64,000 nt of DNA, from positions 248,001 through 312,000 of the forward strand of contig NZ_JSWF01000028.1 in the NCBI RefSeq assembly GCF_000797445.1, in the 5' to 3' direction. Source of the stretch: Lacinutrix jangbogonensis. GTDB taxonomy: Bacteria; Bacteroidota; Bacteroidia; Flavobacteriales; Flavobacteriaceae. A program made the position numbers and the translations under genes. Below the pieces are notes generated by a model. That model did no database searches. It saw only the letters and a list, made by a program, of their open reading frames with translations, and had not been told where the DNA came from. Position 1 is the stretch's first letter, and every line of letters starts with the position of its first letter. Positions 25,537 to 35,074 of the stretch are shown one piece after another.

Positions 25537-27378
25537 TTACATTTTATTATTTGTCTTATCAATATCTGCCATTATATTTTTAGCATCAATCTCTACACTT
25601 TTTATAGCTTTTTTAGCTTCGAAAGAATAGGTTGGGTAAGCCCAAGCCCAGTCTGCAGCAACAGTTGCTGTTGTTGGTTTTTCACCACGCATCATTTGTA
25701 ATGGAATGTAAATACTTTCTTTAGAACCATCGGTATACGTTACTTCAAGATCAATAGGCATTGGCATTTCGCCAATACGCTCTAAAGTAACGGTATTGCC
25801 ATTTACACTTTTTACTCCATAATCTATAGTGTTTATTGTCTTGGTCCAGTCTGTTAAATACCATTCTAATTCTAAACCAGATACTTTCTCTGCTACGCGA
25901 ATAAAATCGTTAGGTGTAGGGTGTTTAAAAGCCCAATCGTTAAAATATTGTTTTATGGTCTTTTTTAAATTGTCTTCTCCAATAACATAACCCAGTTGTG
26001 CTAAAAACACTTCACCTTTACTGTAAGCTGCTCTACTATAAGCAAAGTTGGTTTCGTAGCGATCTGCATGCGTAGTCTGTGGTTTTTCTTTACCAGATTT
26101 TGCAAGAGAAGCATATCCATAATAACCACCAATAGCTGGATTAGCCGCGTTCCTTTTGTTAATAAAGTTCATAGCGTGATCACTTATGTAACTTGTAAAC
26201 CCTTCGTCCATCCACTCATTTTTAGCTTCGTTGGTTGCTAATAAGAACTGAAACCAAGTATGTGCTAATTCGTGAGCAGTAACACCCACTAAGCTACCAA
26301 ATTTGCGTTTACCAGTAATTAAAGTACACATCGCATATTCCATTCCACCATCTCCACCTTGAATAACAGAATATTGATCGTATGGATATTTCCCAATATT
26401 TTCACTAAAATACTGCATCATTTCAACTGTTTTAGATTGAAGTTTTTTCCAGTTTTCTAAGTTCTTAGCAGGCATGTTTTTCTTATAATAGAAATTTAGC
26501 ATTGGTCCATTAGGGACTTGCATGGTATCGTGAATATACTCAGGATCTGCAGCCCAAGTAAAATCATGAACGTTTGGTGCTTTAAAATGAAGCGTTTTCT
26601 TATTGCCATTTATTACTGGATTTGGTTGTAGATAACCCGTACCACCAACAACATAATTTTTATCTATTGTTAGTTTTAAATCAAAATCTCCCCAAACACC
26701 ATGAAACTCTCTAGCAATGTATGGATAGGCGTGCCAACCTTCAAAATCATATTCCGATAATTTTGGATACCATTGTGTCATTGATAATGCAACACCTTCT
26801 GCATTATTTCTACCAGAACGACGAATTTGTAAAGGAACTTGAGCGTCGAAAACCATATCGAAAGTGACACTTTCTCCTGGTTGGATCGCTTTGTTTAAAG
26901 TAACTTCTAAAATAGTTCCAGCTGTTAAGTGCTTTACACTACTTCCGTTTTGTTTAAGAGAAGTTACGTTTATATACCCTATTTCGTTAGGCTTTAGTAT
27001 ACTAATTCTACTTACTTTCTCACCATCTACATTGCTCATCATTCTACCATCGGGATCTTCTATAGACTGTAATCTAGCATCCATTTCGCTTCCTGGCTGA
27101 AAAGCATTAAAAAACAAGTGATAAAAGACTTTATTTAATACATCTGGCGAATTGTTGGTGTAGACCAGTTTCTGCTTTCCTTGATATTGGTAGTTATTAA
27201 CATCCATATCAATCTCCATTTTATAATCCACATGTTGCTGCCAATAGGTAGATTTTGCTGAAGACGAGCTAGAAGCTGTAATCGTTTGGGTCGTTGTAGT
27301 TGTAGATACACTTTTAGATGAGCCGCAACCCATTAAAAATAATGAAGCCGAAAGGCTAAAAAGAAGAACTTTTTTCAT
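25537..27378 (-). CDS. M1 family aminopeptidase, lipoprotein
   Basis: Zinc aminopeptidase of the gluzincin M1 family. The lipobox MGCGSSKS lies at residues 17-24, followed by a Ser/Thr-rich linker. The N-terminal beta-rich domain occupies about 50-270. The catalytic domain has GGDGGMEYAMCT near residue 345, a variant of the GxMEN substrate-binding motif. HELAHTWFQ with the third ligand in NEWMDEG follows 18 residues later (about 368). A proline in WMDEGFTSY is typical. At 613 residues it matches the family length found in Bacteroidota. A periplasmic or surface location is inferred from the lipobox. Confidence 0.9.
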   Translation of the reverse strand: MKKVLLFSLSASLFLMGCGSSKSVSTTTTTQTITASSSSSAKSTYWQQHVDYKMEIDMDVNNYQYQGKQKLVYTNNSPDVLNKVFYHLFFNAFQPGSEMDARLQSIEDPDGRMMSNVDGEKVSRISILKPNEIGYINVTSLKQNGSSVKHLTAGTILEVTLNKAIQPGESVTFDMVFDAQVPLQIRRSGRNNAEGVALSMTQWYPKLSEYDFEGWHAYPYIAREFHGVWGDFDLKLTIDKNYVVGGTGYLQPNPVINGNKKTLHFKAPNVHDFTWAADPEYIHDTMQVPNGPMLNFYYKKNMPAKNLENWKKLQSKTVEMMQYFSENIGKYPYDQYSVIQGGDGGMEYAMCTLITGKRKFGSLVGVTAHELAHTWFQFLLATNEAKNEWMDEGFTSYISDHAMNFINKRNAANPAIGGYYGYASLAKSGKEKPQTTHADRYETNFAYSRAAYSKGEVFLAQLGYVIGEDNLKKTIKQYFNDWAFKHPTPNDFIRVAEKVSGLELEWYLTDWTKTINTIDYGVKSVNGNTVTLERIGEMPMPIDLEVTYTDGSKESIYIPLQMMRGEKPTTATVAADWAWAYPTYSFEAKKAIKSVEIDAKNIMADIDKTNNKM

Positions 27379-27394
27379 TTTAATTTATTTTAAA

Positions 27395-27435
27395 TAAAAA
27401 AGCCTCAGTAATTCGTAAATACCGAGGCTTTTTTG
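27395..27435 (-). terminator. Intrinsic terminator after the S8 lipoprotein gene
   Basis: Stem AAAAAGCCTC/GAGGCTTTTTT with a loop of about 17 bases and a T-run on the minus strand. Confidence 0.85.
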
Positions 27436-27445
27436 AGTTTTATAA

Positions 27446-29059
27446 TTACTTAGATAATTGTGATGCCATAATTAGTGCATTGTATACATTAACCATTTTT
27501 CCAGATTTTGTTAAATCTCCAAACGATCTAATGTCTTCAGCTTTACCACCAACAACAACTTTAGTATTGATCGCTAAACCAGAATCCATAATAATTTGCT
27601 TAACCTGAGCCGCTGTTAATTTTGGGTATTGAGACCAAACTAAAGCAGCAACACCAGCAACAGCAGGAGCAGCCATAGATGTTCCGCCTTTAGTATCGTA
27701 TTCGTTTTCTGGAGTAGTAGAATAGATATCGCTTCCTGGAGCAAAAACATCTACATTATTTTTTCCGTAGTTAGAAAAACTAGAAACCATATTTGTTCCA
27801 TATTTAGGAGCTAATGAACCAACACGAATGTAAGTATTACCAACTTCAACATAATTTACGTTATCATCTGGAAAATTAGGCTCTGTATCTACATCTTCAC
27901 TAGAGTTTCCTGCAGCGTGAACAAAAATCACACCTTTATCACTTGCATATTTAATAGCATCTCTAACCCAGTCAGCATGTGGTGAGAAACTTTTACCAAA
28001 ACTACCATTAATTACTTTTGCACCATTATCTACTGCATATCTAATTGCTTTCGCAACATCTTTATCATACTCATCGCCATTAGGTACAGCTCGAATTGCC
28101 ATAATCTCTACGTTATTAGCGACTCCATTTGCTCCTATACCATTGTTGCGCTCTGCTGCAATAATTCCTGTAACGTGAGTACCATGACTTTCGGATTTTT
28201 TTACAGGCATAACGTTTCCGTTTCCGTAACCTGGTTTGTCGTTAAAATCGTTTGGATTATCTCCTGTTTTTCTACCGCTAAAATCTTTATTTAAGTTAAA
28301 AGCCACTTGGTCTCCATAGTAGTCAACACCAGGTTGTACTTGTTTTAATACAGCAGGTAGCGAAGGTGCTCCTCTTGAAAACATACTAGTTGCAGTCTCT
28401 GCAGCTGCTTCTAAAGTAGCATCTTCAGTTTGAATAGCCGCTACTTCCTTTGCGGTATAATCTTCTTTTTTAAAGTGAGCGGTTAATGCTTTATGAGCGC
28501 TTTCAACAGAGTTTACAATGCCTTCATATTGCTGCTTTCCTGCAAGCGCTGCATTATAATCTGCGTCGTACTTAGCTTTAGCTTCTGCAAAACGTGCTGC
28601 ATTTGTGTCTCCACTAGCTACCAAACGAATATATTCTAATTGCTCATCGTAACCATCGCCTAGAAAATTCCAACCATGGATATCATCGATATAACCGTTT
28701 TTATCGTCGTCTTTTCCGTTGCCTGCAATTTCTTTTTTGTTGGTCCAAAGCACACCATCTAAATCTTCATGCGTAATATCTATTCCAGAATCGATAACAG
28801 CAACAATAATTTTTTGTCCTTTTTCACCTTTTATGATTTCACTATAGGCCTTATCAACACTCATTCCTGGAATAGTATCTTTTGCAAGGTCTAAATGTCC
28901 CCAGTTTTGAGCTTCAGCTTCAGTAAGCGTAGCTTCTTTTAGGGGTGATGTATCGATGTTTTCAACAGGTATTGTTAAAATTGGTGCACCACCACCGCAG
29001 CTAGATAATAGGGCTGCAGAAAATACTGAAAACAAAAGTGTTTTATTAATTAATTTCAT
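27446..29059 (-). CDS. S8 family serine peptidase, lipoprotein, with a large insertion
   Basis: Subtilisin-like peptidase, lipobox in LSSCGGG. The triad is Asp near 90 (VIAVIDSGID), His near 291 (SHGTHVTG) and Ser near 461 (GGTSMAAPA). About 200 residues lie between Asp and His, far more than in a plain subtilisin. They are Ala-rich and helical (around VASGDTNAARFAEAKAKYDAD). I know such enlarged members occur in Bacteroidota; the insert could be regulatory. No T9SS tail is present, consistent with lipid anchoring. It starts 25 bases after the MBL-hydrolase gene on the same strand. Confidence 0.9.
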   Translation of the reverse strand: MKLINKTLLFSVFSAALLSSCGGGAPILTIPVENIDTSPLKEATLTEAEAQNWGHLDLAKDTIPGMSVDKAYSEIIKGEKGQKIIVAVIDSGIDITHEDLDGVLWTNKKEIAGNGKDDDKNGYIDDIHGWNFLGDGYDEQLEYIRLVASGDTNAARFAEAKAKYDADYNAALAGKQQYEGIVNSVESAHKALTAHFKKEDYTAKEVAAIQTEDATLEAAAETATSMFSRGAPSLPAVLKQVQPGVDYYGDQVAFNLNKDFSGRKTGDNPNDFNDKPGYGNGNVMPVKKSESHGTHVTGIIAAERNNGIGANGVANNVEIMAIRAVPNGDEYDKDVAKAIRYAVDNGAKVINGSFGKSFSPHADWVRDAIKYASDKGVIFVHAAGNSSEDVDTEPNFPDDNVNYVEVGNTYIRVGSLAPKYGTNMVSSFSNYGKNNVDVFAPGSDIYSTTPENEYDTKGGTSMAAPAVAGVAALVWSQYPKLTAAQVKQIIMDSGLAINTKVVVGGKAEDIRSFGDLTKSGKMVNVYNALIMASQLSK

Positions 29060-29083
29060 GTTATAAATTGTTTAGTTGTTATA

Positions 29084-29956
29084 TTATATATTAAAAATAT
29101 CGTTGCTTGTAAAAGTGTCTTTTAAACGGACTCCTTTTTCGGTATTTTGCACAGTAATTAACTCATTATGTGCATCGTGTTCCAAAAATAAGTAATAATT
29201 ATTATTTGCGGCTAGGTTGAGGAAGGTTTCTTTTTCGTCTATAGTTAATAAAGGCCTCGTGTCATAACCCATTACGAACGGAATTGGTAAATGACCAACA
29301 GTTGGTAATAAATCTGCCATAAAACAGATGGTTTTTCCTTTGTAATTAATCATTGGGATCATTTGCTTTTCGGTATGTCCATTAGCAAAAAATATATCAA
29401 AACCTAGGGCTGAGTTTTTTAAAATATTTTCAGAATGACCTTGTGGAAGTTTCGTAAACTTTAAATGTCCACTGTCTTCTATTGGTATAATATTCTCTTT
29501 CAAAAATGAAGCAACCTCTCTACGATTAGGCTTTGTTGCCCATTGCCAATGTTTCTTGTTACTCCAAAAATGAGCATTTTTAAAAGCAGGCTCTAAAAGA
29601 GTTCTGTCTTTGTTGTATTGAATAGAGCCTCCACAGTGATCAAAGTGTAAATGCGTCATAAAAACATCTGTAATATCATCGCGATGAAAACCATATTTAG
29701 CAAGAGACTTGTCTATGGTATCGTCTCCCCAAAGGTGATAGTAACCAAAGAATTTATCGCTTTGCTTGTTTCCCATTCCTGTGTCTATTAAAATTAAACG
29801 ATTTCCGTCTTCAATTAATAAACAACGCGCAGCAATGTCAATCATGTTTTTACTATCAGCAGGATTGGTTCTCGACCATAGCGATTTTGGAACCACACCA
29901 AACATGGCACCTCCATCAAGCTTAAAATTACCTGCGTTTATAGGATATAAATTCAT
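29084..29956 (-). CDS. Metallo-beta-lactamase-fold hydrolase
   Basis: A 290-residue cytoplasmic MBL-fold protein. The metal-binding motif THLHFDHCG lies near residue 106. The later His and Asp ligands are in GHTEKQM near 195 and CFMADLLP near 215. The C-terminal EHDAHNEL provides the last His. No leader peptide is seen. The substrate is unknown; family members include lactonases and phosphodiesterases. It is directly upstream of the S8 lipoprotein gene and may share its transcript. Confidence 0.88.
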   Translation of the reverse strand: MNLYPINAGNFKLDGGAMFGVVPKSLWSRTNPADSKNMIDIAARCLLIEDGNRLILIDTGMGNKQSDKFFGYYHLWGDDTIDKSLAKYGFHRDDITDVFMTHLHFDHCGGSIQYNKDRTLLEPAFKNAHFWSNKKHWQWATKPNRREVASFLKENIIPIEDSGHLKFTKLPQGHSENILKNSALGFDIFFANGHTEKQMIPMINYKGKTICFMADLLPTVGHLPIPFVMGYDTRPLLTIDEKETFLNLAANNNYYLFLEHDAHNELITVQNTEKGVRLKDTFTSNDIFNI

Positions 29957-30007
29957 TGTTGCAAATTATGAAAAACTAAGTAATTGTTACTAGACCTTAT
30001 GCTTTTA

Positions 30008-32194
30008 TTAAGAAACTACTTGTTGTAAGCGTTTACCAAAATCGTAAAGTGCTTTTATTTCTTTAATACTAGCTAGTCTTTCGCGACCAAAAACAAGTAA
30101 ATTGTGTCCATTAGATTCTACATGGTAGTAAGGATTACTCTCGAAGAAATGGGTGGTTTCGTCTGTAAAGAATTCTTGAATCGCCTCTGTATCTTCACCA
30201 AGTAAATAGAACCTGTTAGAGAAATCTGTATGGTTTTCTATCGGAATATCTTTAAAACCAGCAAAAGCATAAACTTTTTCTAAAAAGCCTTCGCGATCTA
30301 AAGTGAATTCAGGAATATTTTTATCAAGTTTTATATGAAGCATGGTAGAACGAATCACTTCTTTAGCAATAAACTCGCCTTCAGAAAATTCAATATCAAA
30401 AGTGTTTATAGCTTCATTCTCGCTAGATAATTGATTATAAATATAATTTATTTTTTTTGTTCTAAAGAAGTGAAAACCATCTAAAAAGTGTGTTTCTCTT
30501 TCTTTTTTGGATGCGTAGTTTAATTGGTAGTCTTTTGCTAATTCTTCTATTGTTGTTTGACGGCGCGTTAAGCTTTTTTTAATAACATTAGGCACAGGTA
30601 GCAAGCGACGTAAAGCAAAGGGATGTTTAGAATCTGTATCATGCAAATCGAGACCTAATACTTCAAAATGACCGTCTCTTTTGGTAAATAACTCTTGATA
30701 GTTGTTAAGATTTTCCATAACGGTATGGTCTACAAATTTACACAGTGAGAAATCAACAATTACATCTTCGGTTTCTGGGACAGCATCTAATTTTGCTTTC
30801 AGTTTATAGAAATTTAAAAAGCTACAAAAGTGCTTTACACTTACATAGTAATTCCCTTCCTCTTGAAACATTAAAACATTAGGTTTTAAGAGGTTTCGAC
30901 CAAAAAGCCCAAAACTTTTATTGATTACGATATGGATAATAAAAGTGATAAAAACTCCAGATGCAATCCCGGAAATTAAACCTACTTTTAGTGTTACAAA
31001 TAAAGTAATGAAGAATATAATAAGTTGCTCTCTCCCAATTCTAAAAATTTTTCTAATATTTTCTGGTGAAGCTAATTTATAACCGGTATACACTAAAATA
31101 GCCATTAAAGCGGGTAATGGAATACGTTGTAATTGAGAACTAAAAAGAACAATAAAAATAACTAAAAATAGTGCGTGAAAAAAATTAGAAGACCTGTTAC
31201 TTGCACCATTATTGACATTTACAGAACTTCTTGCAATAACTGTTACTACATTTAACCCACCTAAAAACCCACTGCCAACTGTTGCCAAGCCAAGTGCTTT
31301 TAAGTCTCGGTTTACATTGCTTCTTCTTTTTTCGGGATCTAGTTTGTCTACTGCTTTTATGCTTAATAAGGATTCTATACTTGCAATTAAGGTTAGTGCT
31401 AGAACGCTTGTCCAAAAAGGTAAAGTTCCTATCTTACTAAAATTTACTGTTGGTAGTTGATCTATAATCTCAGAAAATTCAGGTATTCCAGAAATCATAT
31501 AATCTATAGCAATTGGGTTATTTTCGTGTGCAACTAGCTCAAAATAGTAACTAAAAGTTATCGATAAAATAACAATCCACATTGGAGCAGGAATAAGCTG
31601 TAAATATTTGTTTCTTATTTTCGAATAAAATATCATGATTATAAAGCTTAATACACCGGCAATAGCAGCATAAATTAGTCCTTTATTATCATAGTGAAGA
31701 GCATCGTTTAAGGTATAAGGAATTTCCAATAGGTAATCTATTGTGTCTTCTCGTTTTATGCGATGCGCAAGCATAATATGAAATTGTTTTCCAAGAATTA
31801 TTAGGCCAATAGCAGCTAACATACCTTGTATTGCAGAAGATGGAAAGAAATCTGCCAATTTACCTAATCTTAAAAAACCAAGTATTAATAGTAAAACACC
31901 AGAGCAAATAATAGCTGCATAAGCGCTTTCTAAACCTAAAGTCGTAATTGCAACTAAAAGCACACCAACAAGACCATTTCCTGGCCCAGCAATAGTAACG
32001 TTACTTCCTCCTAAAATTGAGACGAGCACACCACCAACAATAGCAGCTATTACACCTGAAATTGGAGGAGCTTCACTTGCCATCGCTAGTCCTAAACCAA
32101 GCGGTAAAGCAATAAGGCTTACTACAAAACCAGAAAAAATATTTTTTGGTAATGTTTTAAAAAACGATTTTATAATATTCTTTTTTGGTCTCAT
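30008..32194 (-). CDS. SulP family anion transporter with STAS domain
   Basis: Predicted bicarbonate or sulfate transporter in the inner membrane. The N-terminal membrane domain (about 10-430) has 11-12 helices, including the SulP signature region around LGLGLAMASEAPPISGV. A STAS-like domain follows (about 445-540, EDVIVDFSLCKFVDHTVMENL). The last 190 residues form an extra soluble region of unknown type ending in GKRLQQVVS. The start codon overlaps the stop of the UspA gene (ATGA), so expression is coupled. Such UspA-SulP pairs suggest stress-linked anion uptake, but that is inference. Confidence 0.9.
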   Translation of the reverse strand: MRPKKNIIKSFFKTLPKNIFSGFVVSLIALPLGLGLAMASEAPPISGVIAAIVGGVLVSILGGSNVTIAGPGNGLVGVLLVAITTLGLESAYAAIICSGVLLLILGFLRLGKLADFFPSSAIQGMLAAIGLIILGKQFHIMLAHRIKREDTIDYLLEIPYTLNDALHYDNKGLIYAAIAGVLSFIIMIFYSKIRNKYLQLIPAPMWIVILSITFSYYFELVAHENNPIAIDYMISGIPEFSEIIDQLPTVNFSKIGTLPFWTSVLALTLIASIESLLSIKAVDKLDPEKRRSNVNRDLKALGLATVGSGFLGGLNVVTVIARSSVNVNNGASNRSSNFFHALFLVIFIVLFSSQLQRIPLPALMAILVYTGYKLASPENIRKIFRIGREQLIIFFITLFVTLKVGLISGIASGVFITFIIHIVINKSFGLFGRNLLKPNVLMFQEEGNYYVSVKHFCSFLNFYKLKAKLDAVPETEDVIVDFSLCKFVDHTVMENLNNYQELFTKRDGHFEVLGLDLHDTDSKHPFALRRLLPVPNVIKKSLTRRQTTIEELAKDYQLNYASKKERETHFLDGFHFFRTKKINYIYNQLSSENEAINTFDIEFSEGEFIAKEVIRSTMLHIKLDKNIPEFTLDREGFLEKVYAFAGFKDIPIENHTDFSNRFYLLGEDTEAIQEFFTDETTHFFESNPYYHVESNGHNLLVFGRERLASIKEIKALYDFGKRLQQVVS

Positions 32195-33039
32195 TGAATA
32201 ATTAAAACATCGGTTGGTAATTCGGTTAAAATATGTTCTATATCATGCGGGAAAAGGCGATCCCAAAAGGTCATTTTTGTAGGTGCGTTCATAATTAGTA
32301 AATCGGCTCTTGCAATTTGGGCATAATGACCAATAGAGTAGCCTTGTGTTCCAAAAATAGGTTGCGATTTTACTACAATATTTTTAGTAAATTCTTCAGG
32401 AATATCGTCTATTACATGATTTATTCTTGAACGTTCTCGATTTGCTAGACGTTCTTTTAGAATTGTAGCTTTTCTAAGTGTTTTATCATCATCAACTTTA
32501 ACAGCAATTTCGTTTTGCTTAATTTCTTCAACAATGGTTAGTTTTTCTGCTTTTAATTTTGATCCAACATAAAAAGCCGTCGCAATGGTCTGTTCTGTTT
32601 TTGGGTCTATTAAACCATTAACAACAATGTGTTGGCATGGCAAGCGCTCGATAGATGGGTTTATAAGTAGCAATAAAGAACACTTTGCTTTTCTGGTAAT
32701 TTGGCGCGCAATAGAACCTACGTAATAAGTAAAAAGCTTTTCTTTTTTTGCCGCACCAATAATTAGTAAGTCTATATTTTTTTCTTCTGAAGCGTTTAAA
32801 ATGACATCAACAGGATTTCCAGATTTAAAAACAACTTCATAATCTAAATGCTCTTTTTTAAAATTATTTAGAATGGTTTTTAAGGTTTTTAGTTTGTCTT
32901 CAGACGCTTCTCCAACATGAATAATAGCTAACTTACTTTGAAAAAGCAAGGCTAAACGCGCGGCTTCAAAAAGGTTTGCTTTAAGATTAGGAGAAAAGGC
33001 TATACCTATTCCAATGGTTTTAAATGGTTTTTTAGTCAC
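32191..33039 (-). CDS. Tandem-domain universal stress protein
   Basis: Two UspA folds in 282 residues. The first has KTIGIGIAFSPNLKANLFEAARLA and LLIIGAAKKEK near residue 95. The second (about 150-282) ends in LPTDVLIIQ. The first domain has a plausible nucleotide-binding loop GAAKKEKLFTYYVGSIAR. The gene overlaps the SulP transporter start by four bases. Usp proteins bind ATP or respond to stress; its partner here is probably the co-translated transporter. Confidence 0.88.
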   Translation of the reverse strand: MTKKPFKTIGIGIAFSPNLKANLFEAARLALLFQSKLAIIHVGEASEDKLKTLKTILNNFKKEHLDYEVVFKSGNPVDVILNASEEKNIDLLIIGAAKKEKLFTYYVGSIARQITRKAKCSLLLLINPSIERLPCQHIVVNGLIDPKTEQTIATAFYVGSKLKAEKLTIVEEIKQNEIAVKVDDDKTLRKATILKERLANRERSRINHVIDDIPEEFTKNIVVKSQPIFGTQGYSIGHYAQIARADLLIMNAPTKMTFWDRLFPHDIEHILTELPTDVLIIQ

Positions 33040-33171
33040 GTATAAATAATTTCAAAAAAAGTGAAGATAGTATTTTTTGTTATTACCAAACAAGTGTATA
33101 AGAATTCTAGATAGCATGTCATTATGAATTATTTATTTTTAACTTTAACTTTTTAAAACAAAAAACATTTT

Positions 33172-35016
33172 ATGTTAGAATTAGCTGGAATCATCATTTT
33201 AGGAATATTAGCACAATGGGTTGCATGGAAATTTAAAATTCCAGCTATTCTACCGTTAATACTTATTGGGCTTCTGGTGGGACCAATTGCAGCAGAATTT
33301 TTAAGCGAAGATGGAGAAAAATGGATAGAACCTATTTGGAATGGCACAAAAGGATTATTTCCTGGAGATAGCCTGTATTATTTTGTGTCTTTAGCGATAA
33401 GTATTATTCTTTTTGAAGGCGGTTTAACATTAAAACGCTCCGAAATAAAAAATGTTGGACCAGTAATAACCAAGTTAATTACACTGGGTTCTGCGGTTAC
33501 TTTTTTTGGAGCTGGTGTTTTAGCACATTATATTTTTAATTTAAGTTGGGACTTATCATTTTTATTCTCTGGACTAATAATTGTAACAGGACCAACGGTT
33601 ATTACGCCTATTTTAAGAAATATTCCACTTAAAAAGGATATTTCAACAATTCTTAAATGGGAAGGCATTTTAATAGATCCAATTGGCGCATTAGTAGCCG
33701 TATTGGTTTTTGAGTTTATTAGCGTTGGGGGTGATAGCGGCTTTACAAAAACAGCGCTTTTAGAGTTTGGGAAAATTGTGCTTTTCGGGACCACTTTTGG
33801 CTTTACATTCGCTCATGCTTTGGCTTTTGCTATTAATAAAAAATACATTCCACATTACTTATTAAATGTGGTCGCACTTTCTACAGTGCTTTTGGTCTTT
33901 GTTGAGTCTGAAATTTTTGCGCACGAATCTGGTTTATTGGCCGTTGTAGTTATGGGAATGGTTCTAGGAAACGGAAAACTAGAAAACCTTAAAGAGCTTT
34001 TATATTTTAAAGAATCTCTTAGTGTATTACTAATTTCAATATTATTTATTCTTCTTTCAGCAAATATTAATATTGAAGATTTAATGCTATTGTACACCTG
34101 GAAGACAGCAGTTCTTTTTGCTATTGTTGTTTTTGTAATTAGGCCAATAGCTGTTTTTTTAAGCACCCGAGGCTCCAAATTAAAGCTTAACGAAAAACTT
34201 TTTATTAGTTGGGTTGGACCACGCGGTATAGTAGCAGCTGGTATTGCTTCGCTTTTTGGTAGTAAACTTTTAAAGCAAGGTGTAGAAGGTGCAGAATATA
34301 TAACACCTTTAGTTTTCATGATTGTTTTAGGTACCGTATTATTAAACGCAACAACAGCACGTTTATTTGCAAAAATTGTCGGTGTTTTTTTAATAAAATC
34401 TGATGGCATTTTAATTGTAGGCGCTTCTAAAGTATCAAGGCTTATAGGGCATTATTTAGAATCTAACGGAAGACATGTTGTTTTAATAGACAGCAACCAA
34501 AGCAATATCGATAAAGCTCAAGAATTAGGTCTTGAGGCCATAAACACCAATATTTATTCTGATACTTTAATGGATAATATAGAATTAAACGATGTTGGTT
34601 ACTTAATGGCGCTAACAGGAAGTAACGATATTAACACCTATGCTATTAATAAGTTTAGTAAGAATTTTGGCGAAAATGGATCTTTTAGATTAGTGAGTGC
34701 CGACGAAATGCATGATAGTAACAATAACCCAAAAGAAGGCTTGTTTTCTCATACAGACGATTTTATGACACTTACAAATGTAACCAGTAAATACCCAAGC
34801 ATTCAGGAAATAGAAATAAAGGATAAGTTGCACTACGAGAGTTTAATTGAGATTTCTGATAAAGACAGTGATATTATTCCATTATTTATAAAAAATGAAG
34901 CCTCTGAAATACAAATCATTTCCTCTTACAATAAAGCTATTGAAGCAATAGGCGAAAATTGGCATTTGGTGTATTTAGGAAAACCTTTTGATGTTGAGCT
35001 TGTAGAAGCAACATAA
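33172..35016 (+). CDS. Cation:proton antiporter (CPA1) with RCK/TrkA-N domain
   Basis: Na+ or K+/H+ exchanger. Twelve or so helices occupy residues 1-400; GPTVITPILRN near 140 and SEIFAHESGLLAVVVMGMV near 245 match the CPA core. A C-terminal regulatory nucleotide-binding domain starts at ILIVGASKVSRLIGHYL near 412 and continues to VVLIDSN, typical of TrkA-N. The last 80 residues include a partial TrkA-C-like region. It is transcribed divergently from the UspA-SulP pair, 130 bases apart. The cation is not determined. Confidence 0.9.
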   Translation: MLELAGIIILGILAQWVAWKFKIPAILPLILIGLLVGPIAAEFLSEDGEKWIEPIWNGTKGLFPGDSLYYFVSLAISIILFEGGLTLKRSEIKNVGPVITKLITLGSAVTFFGAGVLAHYIFNLSWDLSFLFSGLIIVTGPTVITPILRNIPLKKDISTILKWEGILIDPIGALVAVLVFEFISVGGDSGFTKTALLEFGKIVLFGTTFGFTFAHALAFAINKKYIPHYLLNVVALSTVLLVFVESEIFAHESGLLAVVVMGMVLGNGKLENLKELLYFKESLSVLLISILFILLSANINIEDLMLLYTWKTAVLFAIVVFVIRPIAVFLSTRGSKLKLNEKLFISWVGPRGIVAAGIASLFGSKLLKQGVEGAEYITPLVFMIVLGTVLLNATTARLFAKIVGVFLIKSDGILIVGASKVSRLIGHYLESNGRHVVLIDSNQSNIDKAQELGLEAINTNIYSDTLMDNIELNDVGYLMALTGSNDINTYAINKFSKNFGENGSFRLVSADEMHDSNNNPKEGLFSHTDDFMTLTNVTSKYPSIQEIEIKDKLHYESLIEISDKDSDIIPLFIKNEASEIQIISSYNKAIEAIGENWHLVYLGKPFDVELVEAT

Positions 35017-35020
35017 AGCT

Positions 35021-35053
35021 AAAAAAACCTTCAGTTTTCACTGAGTTTTTTTT
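35021..35053. terminator. Terminator between the antiporter gene and lepA
   Basis: An imperfect stem (around ACCTTCAGT / ACTGAGTTT) lies between an A-run and eight T. It can serve both convergent genes. Confidence 0.75.
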
Positions 35054-35074
35054 ATATAATTTGAAAAATAAAAA

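Noticed and set aside
33855-34409. 184-codon open frame antisense to the antiporter
   Set aside because: It lies wholly inside the antiporter coding region; low-complexity Lys/Thr/Ile composition and no motif; it is a shadow of the real gene.
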